This document shows positions 1-6,852 of a DNA stretch of 64,000 nt, piece by piece (positions within the stretch are counted from its first letter, which is position 1; each line of letters opens with the position of its first letter). The position numbers and the translations under genes were made by a program. The notes under the pieces are model-generated. The model saw only the letters and a list, made by a program, of their open reading frames with translations, had not been told where the DNA came from and searched no databases. This DNA comes from Serratia liquefaciens (lineage in GTDB: Bacteria; Pseudomonadota; Gammaproteobacteria; Enterobacterales; Enterobacteriaceae), in assembly GCA_012719855.1 (NCBI GenBank), contig JAAXZN010000044.1, forward strand, positions 1 to 64,000, written 5' to 3'.

Positions 1-101
1 CCCCAATCCATCTGCGTTACCGTCATTCCGCCGGCGTTTTTCAGCTGCGTCAATTGGTAGGGTTGGCCGTCAGGGGCCAACGTTTGGCTGTCGCTCAGCA
101 T
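1..101 (-). CDS. galM: Aldose 1-epimerase (galactose mutarotase), N-terminal part only
   Basis: Only the first 33 codons lie in the window; the gene runs off the left edge. The ATG (101-99) lies inside the last codons of galK, overlapping its TGA (97-95), so the two are translationally coupled. The visible N-terminus ([20 protein letters not shown]) fits the start of enterobacterial GalM, which interconverts alpha- and beta-D-galactose in the cytoplasm. The assignment rests on this short stretch plus the galT-galK-galM order. Confidence 0.8.
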   Translation of the reverse strand, partial: MLSDSQTLAPDGQPYQLTQLKNAGGMTVTQMDW

Positions 102-1246
102 CTGCCGGCCCCCTCTGACGCCTTACAGACGTAAAAGGTTTCTTTCAGCCCCTGGGTTTGCAGCGGGTATTCGCGTGCTACTGCCTCACGAACCGGCTCG
201 ACCAGCGCCTGTGGCATCAGCGCCACGATACAGCCGCCAAAACCGCCGCCGGTCATCCGTACGCCGCCGCGGTCGCCGATAACGGCTTTGACGATCTCCA
301 CCAGCCGGTCGATCGGCGGCACGGTAATTTCAAAATCATCGCGCATCGAGGCGTGCGACTCCGCCATCAGTTTGCCCATCAGCTTCATATCACCGGCGGC
401 CAGCGCATCGGCAGCAGCCAGTGTACGATCGTTTTCGCTGATCACATGGCGCGCTCGTTTGGCGACGATCGGATCCAACTCATGCTGGATCGGGAAAAAC
501 AGATCCGGGCTGACATCGCGCAGCGCTTTGACACCGAAGAAGCGCGCGGCTTCCTCACACTGCTTGCGGCGGGTGTTGTATTCGCTGTCTACCAGACCGC
601 GTTTCACATTGGAATTGATGATCACCACCGCGACATCTTCCGGCACCGATACTGCGCGGGTTTCCAGCGTTCGGCAGTCGATCAGCAGAGCATGATCGCG
701 TTCACCGAGTGCGGAAATAAGTTGATCCATAATCCCGCAGTTACAGCCGACAAACTGGTTCTCCGCTTCCTGACCATTGAGGGCCAGCGCTACGCCATCC
801 AGCGGCAGCGCATACAGCGCCTGCATGGCCTGGCCAACGGCGACCTCCAAAGAGGCGGAAGAACTGAGGCCGGCCCCCTGCGGCACGTTGCCGGCGATCA
901 CCAGGTCCGCACCGCCAAAATCGCTGTTGCGCTGCTGCAGGTGTTTGATCACGCCGCGGACATAGTCTGACCAGCGTTGGCTCGGATGGCTGACGATCGG
1001 ATCGTCGAGCGAAAAGAGATCCTGCTGGGCGTCGTAATCGGCGGCGATCACCCGGATCTGACGATCGTCACGCTTGGCGCAGGCGATCACCGTCTGGTAA
1101 TCGATGGCGCACGGCAGCACAAAACCGTCGTTATAGTCGGTATGCTCGCCGATCAGGTTCACCCGGCCCGGGGCCTGGATAGTCAGCGCGGGCGCGTAGC
1201 CAAAACGTTCGGTAAAAAGGGTGTGGGTAAGGTTCTTTAAACTCAT
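95..1246 (-). CDS. galK: Galactokinase
   Basis: Phosphorylates D-galactose to galactose-1-phosphate with ATP, the committed step of the Leloir pathway in the cytoplasm. The 383-residue product has the usual length. It shows the galactokinase signature near the N-terminus ([19 protein letters not shown], about residues 27-45), the GHMP ATP-binding loop ([11 protein letters not shown], about 122-132) and the C-terminal GHMP motif GGGFGGC. The start ATG overlaps the galT stop by 4 bp (ATGA) and its own stop overlaps the galM start, so galT-galK-galM form one compact operon. Expression should follow the GalR/GalS-type operators upstream of galT. Confidence 0.97.
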   Translation of the reverse strand: MSLKNLTHTLFTERFGYAPALTIQAPGRVNLIGEHTDYNDGFVLPCAIDYQTVIACAKRDDRQIRVIAADYDAQQDLFSLDDPIVSHPSQRWSDYVRGVIKHLQQRNSDFGGADLVIAGNVPQGAGLSSSASLEVAVGQAMQALYALPLDGVALALNGQEAENQFVGCNCGIMDQLISALGERDHALLIDCRTLETRAVSVPEDVAVVIINSNVKRGLVDSEYNTRRKQCEEAARFFGVKALRDVSPDLFFPIQHELDPIVAKRARHVISENDRTLAAADALAAGDMKLMGKLMAESHASMRDDFEITVPPIDRLVEIVKAVIGDRGGVRMTGGGFGGCIVALMPQALVEPVREAVAREYPLQTQGLKETFYVCKASEGAGRC

Positions 1247-2295
1247 TGTTGGGCTCCGGCTTCACGGTAATGAACATCGCTGACGGCGCGCAGGCGCTTT
1301 GCGGCCTGTTCTGCAGTCAAATCGCGCTGGGTTTCTGCCAGCATCTCGTAACCCACCATAAATTTACGCACCGTGGCGGAACGCAGCAGCGGTGGATAGA
1401 AGTGGGCGTGTAGTTGCCAGTGGCGGTTATCCGCGTCGTTAAACGGGGCTCCGTGCCAGCCCATGGAATAGGGGAAGGAGCACTGGAACAGGTTGTCGTA
1501 ACGGCTGGTCAGTTTTTTCAGCGCCACGGCCAGGTCGCGGTTCTGTTCGGCGCTGAGATCGGTAATGCGCTGTACCGAACTCTTCGGCAACAGCAGCGTT
1601 TCAAACGGCCAGGCCGCCCAATAGGGCACCACGGCCAGCCAGTGCTCGGTTTCCACCACCGTACGGCTGCCGTCAGCCTGTTCGCGCTGGACGTAATCCG
1701 ACAGCATCGCGGAGTGGTGCCGTTGGAAATACTCGCGCTGCAGACGATCCTCATGCTCGACTTCGTTCGGCAAGAAGCTGTTGGCCCAAACCTGCCCATG
1801 CGGATGCGGATTAGAGCACCCCATCGCGGCGCCCTTGTTTTCAAAAACCTGCACCCACGGATAGCTGCGTCCCAGATCCGCGGTCTGTTCCTGCCAGGTG
1901 GCAATCACCCGTTCCAACGCTGGCAGCGGCAATTCCGGCAGGGTTTTGCTGTGATCGGGCGAGAAGCAAATCACCCGGCTGGTGCCACGGGCACTCTGGC
2001 AGCGCATCAACGGATCCTGACTTTCCGGTGCCTGCGGGGTGTCCGTCATCAGCGCGGCAAAGTCGTTGGTGAACACGTAGGTGTCCTGATAGTTCGGGTT
2101 TTTATCGCCTGTAACACGGGTGTTGCCCGGACAGAGGAAGCAGTCGGGATCGTGCTGTGGCAACGTTTCTTGCTGTGTGGACTCCTGCTGGCCTTGCCAC
2201 GGCCGTTTGGCACGGTGCGGCGAGACCAATACCCATTGGCCGGTCAGCGGGTTGTAGCGGCGATGGGGATGATCTACGGGGTTAAAATCCGTCAT
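1243..2295 (-). CDS. galT: Galactose-1-phosphate uridylyltransferase
   Basis: Exchanges UMP between UDP-glucose and galactose-1-phosphate. The start at 2295 ([20 protein letters not shown]) was chosen because it gives the usual N-terminus and an AAGGAA ribosome site precedes it; the frame stays open upstream but without family similarity. Product of 350 residues. The active-site HPHGQ motif (in the stretch [10 protein letters not shown]) and the CxxC zinc-site pair (CFLC) are both present. First gene of galTKM here. In E. coli galE precedes galT, but here the next gene upstream is a CPBP protease, so the epimerase must be encoded elsewhere. Confidence 0.97.
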   Translation of the reverse strand: MTDFNPVDHPHRRYNPLTGQWVLVSPHRAKRPWQGQQESTQQETLPQHDPDCFLCPGNTRVTGDKNPNYQDTYVFTNDFAALMTDTPQAPESQDPLMRCQSARGTSRVICFSPDHSKTLPELPLPALERVIATWQEQTADLGRSYPWVQVFENKGAAMGCSNPHPHGQVWANSFLPNEVEHEDRLQREYFQRHHSAMLSDYVQREQADGSRTVVETEHWLAVVPYWAAWPFETLLLPKSSVQRITDLSAEQNRDLAVALKKLTSRYDNLFQCSFPYSMGWHGAPFNDADNRHWQLHAHFYPPLLRSATVRKFMVGYEMLAETQRDLTAEQAAKRLRAVSDVHYREAGAQQ

Positions 2296-2437
2296 GGCGG
2301 TTCCTTTTTCTCGGGCGATGCGGCGCGGTGTAATCGCTTTCATCTGCCGCTAACCTGCCCTTGACTCATGCAAATGGATAACTATGAGCAAAAAGATAGC
2401 ACGTCCCACAGGGGAAAAAGGTGATCCAGAGCGAAAA

Positions 2438-2453
2438 ATGGAATCGTTTACAC
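2438..2453 (-). promoter_or_regulatory. Predicted GalR/GalS operator, galT-proximal
   Basis: Read on the minus strand the site is GTGTAAACGATTCCAT. It matches the gal operator consensus GTGnAAnCGnTTnCAC at all fixed positions except the last base, and is essentially the external operator sequence of the E. coli gal operon as I recall it. It lies about 140 bp upstream of the galT start, where the promoter is expected. Confidence 0.8.
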
Positions 2454-2526
2454 TGTGTGATGCAAGTGAGAAAACCGCTGACAGTGTCGAACGGCTAAAG
2501 CTGGGGAAGTGGGTGTCAGGCAGCGA

Positions 2527-2542
2527 GTGATAGCGTTTTCAC
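2527..2542 (-). promoter_or_regulatory. Predicted second GalR/GalS operator
   Basis: The minus-strand sequence GTGAAAACGCTATCAC matches GTGnAAnCGnTTnCAC with one mismatch. It is centred 89 bp further from galT than the proximal operator. In E. coli the second operator is internal to galE, downstream of the promoter. Here, with galE missing, both operators lie upstream of galT, an arrangement that could still support a repression loop. Confidence 0.7.
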
Positions 2543-2550
2543 ACCTATGA

Positions 2551-2572
2551 CCGGCAGGCGTTCACCTGCCGG
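2551..2572 (-). terminator. Hairpin after the CPBP protease gene
   Basis: A perfect 8-bp stem (CCGGCAGG / CCTGCCGG) with a 6-nt loop begins 10 bp beyond the stop codon of the CPBP gene. No clear T-run follows, so termination is plausible but not certain. It separates the protease gene from the gal regulatory region. Confidence 0.5.
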
Positions 2573-2581
2573 TCATGGCGA

Positions 2582-3403
2582 TCAGGAATGCTGGTACAGC
2601 GGGTAAGTGAACAGCAGCAGATGGGTCAGATTCAGCCCGAAGTGGAATAATATCGGCACCCACAAGCGGCCACTCCACATCCACGCCAGGCCGTAAATCA
2701 ACCCGGCAAGCGTGGCGAAAATGACCATCAGCATGCCACCGGCCAGATGCGCGGCGCCAAAAATCAGCGCGGCAATAATCAGTGCCGGCCAGGCCCCCAA
2801 CCATTGGCTCAGCCGTTGCTGCAGATAACCGCGGAACAGCGCTTCTTCAGCCATGCAGACAAAGAACAGGTTGGCCATGATAAACGGCAGGATCCAGGCT
2901 GGGGTATGCAGCTCTATTTTAAGGCCGCCGAGCGCCACCGCCAGCAACAGCAAGGCCGGAACGCTGATAATCAGTGCCGTCCAGGCAGAGGTACCCACGC
3001 TTTTATCCGGCTTGTCGAGTTTAAATAACGTCGGCAGACAGGCAAACAACAGGAAGGGCACCAACGCCTTGTCGAAGTTGTAGTACATGGTGAACGGGGC
3101 GCTTAACGGGCCTGCTTTATCACCTTCGATCATCAGTTGGTTATTGATCCCAGGAACCAGATGCAGGAATAGCGCCACACAGCTTAAAACCACCAACGCT
3201 TCAAGTGGCACAGCCAGATTACGCTGTGCCCGAAAATGGTGTCGCAGCCCCGCGAGAGCGGCAATACCTAGTAAGCACGTCAGGCTGAGCGGGGTGAGTA
3301 CCGCGTGGTACATGCCCATCCCCGCCGATGCGGCCAAAATCAACCAGGCAATAAGCCGGTTAAATGGCAAAAAGAATAACGAAGAAGCCAGTACGCCCCA
3401 CAT
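2582..3403 (-). CDS. CPBP-family intramembrane metalloprotease
   Basis: A 273-residue polytopic membrane protein with about eight hydrophobic segments. The C-terminal half carries the CPBP (Abi, Rce1-like) motifs: EExxxR as AEEALFR (E186, E187, R191), a histidine in AAHLAGG (H219) and a third motif in FHFGLNLTH (H254). These residues are the predicted metal and catalytic ligands, so the enzyme looks intact. Bacterial members are proposed to cleave membrane peptides or act in bacteriocin immunity, but the substrate here is unknown. It stands alone between the gal operon and the isochorismatase-like gene, on the same strand as both. Confidence 0.88.
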   Translation of the reverse strand: MWGVLASSLFFLPFNRLIAWLILAASAGMGMYHAVLTPLSLTCLLGIAALAGLRHHFRAQRNLAVPLEALVVLSCVALFLHLVPGINNQLMIEGDKAGPLSAPFTMYYNFDKALVPFLLFACLPTLFKLDKPDKSVGTSAWTALIISVPALLLLAVALGGLKIELHTPAWILPFIMANLFFVCMAEEALFRGYLQQRLSQWLGAWPALIIAALIFGAAHLAGGMLMVIFATLAGLIYGLAWMWSGRLWVPILFHFGLNLTHLLLFTYPLYQHS

Positions 3404-3536
3404 AACAATGTCCCTTTAAAATATGCACACGGTACCCATTACCGAAGGCAATCATTGCTTTATCGGTGTGCGAATGATCGGTGAGTTGGGCACTATCCCG
3501 GATAGTAGCACAGCGAAATGACGGTAAAGGTCGGTG

Positions 3537-3597
3537 CAGTGGGTAAAATCGTGCTTTCAGCCTCTTGTCCACCTCTGGACAGTGGGTAAAATCGTGC
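3537..3597. repeat. 18-bp direct repeat flanking a small palindrome
   Basis: The sequence CAGTGGGTAAAATCGTGC occurs twice without mismatch, at 3537-3554 and 3580-3597. Between the copies lies the inverted repeat GTCCA-CCTC-TGGAC (about 3567-3580). The block sits immediately downstream of the isochorismatase-like gene stop and upstream of the CPBP gene. Function unknown. Confidence 0.75.
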
Positions 3598-3599
3598 GG

Positions 3600-4172
3600 T
3601 TAACCCTTCATCCAGGCCTGCGAACGGGTGATTTCTGCCAGGTTCTGCAGGATATCCAGACTCTGCTGGTGGATTTCCTGCGTCGGTGCGGCGCATAAGT
3701 CCTGCAAGACGGTCACTTGAAAACCGGCGTCGTGCGCCTGTCTTGCGGTGCTTTCGATCGCCAGCGGGGTACTGACCCCGCCCAGCAACAAATGGTGGCA
3801 GCGATGCTGCTGCAGCCAGGCTAACAAATTGTTACCGGCAAAGGCGCCAACGCCGCTCTTTTCGAACTGAATATCCGTTGGCAGCACCTGCAAATCCTTA
3901 TCCCATTGGCAACCGGGGCTGCTCAGGCGCAGTGCCCCAATCTGTTTCAGGTGGCTAAACAGCGGAGAGTGAGCGGGAATGTCGTGGTAATCGTCGGCAA
4001 AACCGACGCGCACCCAAATCACCGGAATTTTACGTACCCGGGCGTAAGCCGCGGCGGCGTTGGTGTTGGCAACCAGGTTTTGCGCCAACACCTGTTCACG
4101 GCAATGATTTGCACGCCCTTTGGGGCCAATCAGATCGTCGATAAGATCGATAATAATCAGTGCGGCGGACAT
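3600..4172 (-). CDS. Isochorismatase-fold hydrolase-like protein lacking the nucleophilic cysteine
   Basis: A 190-residue protein of the isochorismatase-like (cysteine hydrolase) superfamily. The usual catalytic Asp (D9 in IIIDLIDD) and Lys (K105 in FEKSGVGAF) are present. The segment that normally reads GVxTxxCVxSTAR is GVSTPLAIESTAR, so the cysteine position is Ala138. True isochorismatases such as PhzD also work without a cysteine, using Asp and Lys, so the protein may be a vinyl-ether hydrolase, another hydrolase, or inactive. It stands between modF and the CPBP gene on the same strand, 131 bp from modF, and shows no evident functional tie to molybdate. Confidence 0.85.
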   Translation of the reverse strand: MSAALIIIDLIDDLIGPKGRANHCREQVLAQNLVANTNAAAAYARVRKIPVIWVRVGFADDYHDIPAHSPLFSHLKQIGALRLSSPGCQWDKDLQVLPTDIQFEKSGVGAFAGNNLLAWLQQHRCHHLLLGGVSTPLAIESTARQAHDAGFQVTVLQDLCAAPTQEIHQQSLDILQNLAEITRSQAWMKG

Positions 4173-4303
4173 GGTGTCTCCAGAAGCGGATCCTTTACCC
4201 TTTATGATAAAAGGCCAAATGTGATGTGTTACAGAGGAAGTGTTGCCGGATATGTCATCGGATGAGTAGCGGGGCTACCCATCCGCGCGGGGTCTCGAGG
4301 ATT

Positions 4304-5776
4304 TCAGAGCAGCCTATCCAACTGATAACGGTAGCCGTCGCCGTCAGGGACAAAGCTCAGGCGGTGAGTAATACTTTGCGGCGCGTCTTCCGCATGGTGG
4401 GAGACAAACAGCAGTTGGGTTGCCCCTTGGCCGATCAACACGTCGACAAAGCGACGGACCAACTGACGATTGAGCGGATCCAGCCCCTGCAGCGGCTCGT
4501 CGAGGATCAACAGCGCCGGATGCTTGACCAGCGCGCGGGCGATCAGCGCTAACCGTTGCTGGCCCCAGGAAAGGCTGTGGAAGGGGGCTTCGCCGTTTGT
4601 ACCGCCCAGCCCCAGCAGCGCCAGCCACTGGTCGGCCAATTGCCGTTGGCGATCGGATACCGCCTGGTAAATGCCGATCGAATCGAAGAAGCCGGACAGG
4701 ATCACGTTGCGCACGCTGCTGCTGACGCGGTAATCCAGATGCAGGCTGCTGCTGACGTAGCCGATATGGCGTTTGATATCCCAGATGGTTTCCCCGCTGC
4801 CGCGGCGGCGGCCGAACAGGGTAAGATCGTTACTGTATCCCTGAGGATGATCGCCGGTGATCAGGCTGAGCAGCGTCGATTTACCGGCCCCGTTCGGGCC
4901 GACGATCTGCCAGTGTTCGCCGGGATTAACCTGCCAGTCGAGGTGATTGAGAATGGCTCGATCGTTGTAGCTGACCCTCCCGTCGCGCAGGATAATTAAC
5001 GGTTGATCCGCCGGCAGCGTGGTTTTCTGCGCCGGATCTTCGGTTTCCGGCAGTGCCAGGCCATCCAGATTCTCGCTGTGCGCCAGTTGCGCTACCAGCG
5101 CTTCCTCCATCACCTGCCGGCGCGTCCCCTGGCTTGCCAGGGTGCAATCGGCCAGCACGCCCACGTTACGGATAAAATCAGGCACTTCGTCAAAGCGATT
5201 GAGCACTAGCACCAGGGTATAGCCATGCCCGGAGAGGTCATTCAGCAGCGCAGCCAACTGAGCGCGTGAATTCACGTCCAGCCCATCGAAAGGCTCATCC
5301 AGGATCAGTAAATCGGGCTGCGGCATCAGCGCCCGGCACAGCAGGGTTTTGCGCGTTTCGCCGGTAGAAAGGTATTTGAAGCGACGTGACAACAGCGGGG
5401 TAATGGCGAACTGTTCGGCCAGTTGCGAGCAGCGTGCGGGGTCTTTGACCTCTTCCTGAATAATTTCCTCCGCGGTGCGTCCGGTATCTTCCTCGCCGGG
5501 GCTGAGCAGGTCGGTATTGTTACGTTGCCATTCGTCGCTGACCAGCTTTTGCAACTGTTCGAAAGAGATGCGTACCGCATGGCTGAAATCGCTGCGGCGC
5601 TCGCCGCTAAGCAGCACCAGTTCATCCGCCAGCGCGCGTGCCAGCGCGGATTTGCCGCTGCCGTTGGCGCCGACAAAGGCCCAGCAGTCGCCGGCCTGAA
5701 TGTCCAGGGCCTCCAGCGTCAGGGTACGGGTATCGCTTAAGCGAAATGAACCTTGCGAAATGTGCAACGACGACAT
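4304..5776 (-). CDS. modF: Molybdate-locus dual ATP-binding cassette protein ModF
   Basis: A 490-residue soluble protein, the same length as E. coli ModF, made of two fused ABC ATPase domains. The first has Walker A GANGSGKS and Walker B LLILDEPFDGLD; the second has Walker [10 protein letters not shown], signature LSWGQQRLALIARAL and Walker B LLILDEPLQGLD. The start at 5776 (MSSLHISQGSF) follows an AGGAACAGG ribosome site; a start seven codons upstream is less likely. In E. coli modF is cotranscribed with modE and its role is poorly defined. Here it follows modE after 90 bp that contain a hairpin with a T-run, which may uncouple the two. Confidence 0.95.
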   Translation of the reverse strand: MSSLHISQGSFRLSDTRTLTLEALDIQAGDCWAFVGANGSGKSALARALADELVLLSGERRSDFSHAVRISFEQLQKLVSDEWQRNNTDLLSPGEEDTGRTAEEIIQEEVKDPARCSQLAEQFAITPLLSRRFKYLSTGETRKTLLCRALMPQPDLLILDEPFDGLDVNSRAQLAALLNDLSGHGYTLVLVLNRFDEVPDFIRNVGVLADCTLASQGTRRQVMEEALVAQLAHSENLDGLALPETEDPAQKTTLPADQPLIILRDGRVSYNDRAILNHLDWQVNPGEHWQIVGPNGAGKSTLLSLITGDHPQGYSNDLTLFGRRRGSGETIWDIKRHIGYVSSSLHLDYRVSSSVRNVILSGFFDSIGIYQAVSDRQRQLADQWLALLGLGGTNGEAPFHSLSWGQQRLALIARALVKHPALLILDEPLQGLDPLNRQLVRRFVDVLIGQGATQLLFVSHHAEDAPQSITHRLSFVPDGDGYRYQLDRLL

Positions 5777-5849
5777 CACCTGTTCCTTTTTATGCAATTA
5801 TTTTGTTTAGAAATAGGCGCATTGCGGAGCGATGTCAATCGGCAAAAAT

Positions 5850-5864
5850 GCAACGTCACGTTGC
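5850..5864 (-). terminator. Hairpin between modE and modF (terminator or attenuator)
   Basis: On the minus strand, GCAACG-TGA-CGTTGC forms a 6-bp stem (extendable by AAA/TTT with one imperfect pair) and is followed by ATTTTTGCC. It begins just past the modE stop and precedes modF, so it could lower transcription into modF. Confidence 0.55.
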
Positions 5865-5866
5865 GT

Positions 5867-6658
5867 TTAGCACAACGTGGCGACAATCACCCGATCGGCG
5901 TTAAACAAGGCGTGCACCGGGCTGCCGGGGCGCAGTTTAAGCTGCTGCAGTTCGGCGTTGTTCACGGTGGCGCACAGGGTTTCGCCGCCCGTCAGCGTGA
6001 CCAGCACTTCGCTGTGATCGGTGCCAGGTTGAATGCTGGCGACCACGCCCGCCAATGCGTTGTCCGCAGCGCCGACCAGGGCTGGATCGGTATTCAGTTT
6101 TACCCAGGGGGCTTTAATCAGCGCCAGCACTTCCTTGCCGGGCGAGAGCTGCAGCCGATCGGCGCTCTGTTGAGTAATGGCCGCGCTAAGACGCGTTTTG
6201 CCGTCGTTAAGGAGAATATCCAGATGCTGCTGCACCTGCTGGTGATCGCGTTCGATCACGGTGCCAAAGAACTGGTTGCGGGCGCTGGTTTGCAGTGAGA
6301 AACGCGAGATTGCCGCCAGCAGGCTGTCGAGCGGCAGCTCATCCTGTTGCAATACGTCGAAGGCTTTTTGCTGGATCTGCCCCAGTAGGTCGTAAAGCTG
6401 AATCAACCGTTCCCCGTAGCGGGTTACCTGGGCCCCGCCACCGCCTTTGCCGCCGGTGGCGCGTTCCACCACCGTCTGCTCCGCCAACTGGTTCATTTCG
6501 TTAATCGCGTCCCAGGCACTTTTATAGCTGATGCCCGCCAGCTTGGCGCCCTGGCTGATGGATCCGGTGTGCCGCACTTGTTTCAGCAGCGCGATGCGGC
6601 GCGGATCGGCGAACAGTTTTTGCTGAAGTTTTAGGGTAAGAAGAATTTCGGCCTGCAT
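5867..6658 (-). CDS. modE: Molybdate-responsive transcriptional regulator ModE
   Basis: Dimeric regulator that binds molybdate and represses modABC while activating molybdoenzyme genes. The start at 6658 (MQAEILLTLKLQQKLFADPR) gives 263 residues, close to the 262 of E. coli. An N-terminal winged-helix domain (about 1-110, with KLAGISYKSAWDAIN as recognition region) precedes two Mop-type molybdate-binding segments in the C-terminal half. The ModE motif TSARNQF lies at the start of the first. Its predicted operator is upstream of modA at 13016-13039. Divergently transcribed from the TonB-receptor operon across 194 bp. Confidence 0.96.
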   Translation of the reverse strand: MQAEILLTLKLQQKLFADPRRIALLKQVRHTGSISQGAKLAGISYKSAWDAINEMNQLAEQTVVERATGGKGGGGAQVTRYGERLIQLYDLLGQIQQKAFDVLQQDELPLDSLLAAISRFSLQTSARNQFFGTVIERDHQQVQQHLDILLNDGKTRLSAAITQQSADRLQLSPGKEVLALIKAPWVKLNTDPALVGAADNALAGVVASIQPGTDHSEVLVTLTGGETLCATVNNAELQQLKLRPGSPVHALFNADRVIVATLC

Positions 6659-6774
6659 AACGCGTCCTGTCGGCTGCAAAAGCCTTATTGTCGCCGATTT
6701 AGTCGCAAAGCGCCAAAAGTGCGTCGGCAACCGCCAGGGAGTGGGAGCAATAAAAACTGGCCTTCAATTATTGA

Positions 6775-6805
6775 AATGTTATAACATAACAAAAAATATA
6801 ATGAT
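6775..6805. promoter_or_regulatory. AT-rich promoter region with two ModE-like half-sites
   Basis: Between modE and the TonB-receptor gene, TGTTATAA (6777-6784) and ATATAATG (6796-6803) resemble the half-sites of the ModE operator (CGTTATAT / ATATAACG). Their spacer is about 11 bp, against 8 in the modA operator, so the fit is imperfect. The region also contains the palindrome ATGTTATAACAT (6776-6787). It could equally be a core promoter or a site for another regulator. Confidence 0.3.
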
Positions 6806-6852
6806 TGATGCCGGCCACGGCGGGTTTTTATTTCACCAAAGGGATGCTGTAA

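Noticed and set aside
158..970. Long plus-strand open frames opposite galK
   Set aside because: They are antisense shadows of a high-GC gene with clear galactokinase motifs on the other strand; no ribosome site or family similarity.
6796..6814. Possible Fur box upstream of the TonB receptor (TATAATGATTGATGCCGG)
   Set aside because: Only the first half resembles the Fur consensus; the second half does not match, so it is not listed as a site.
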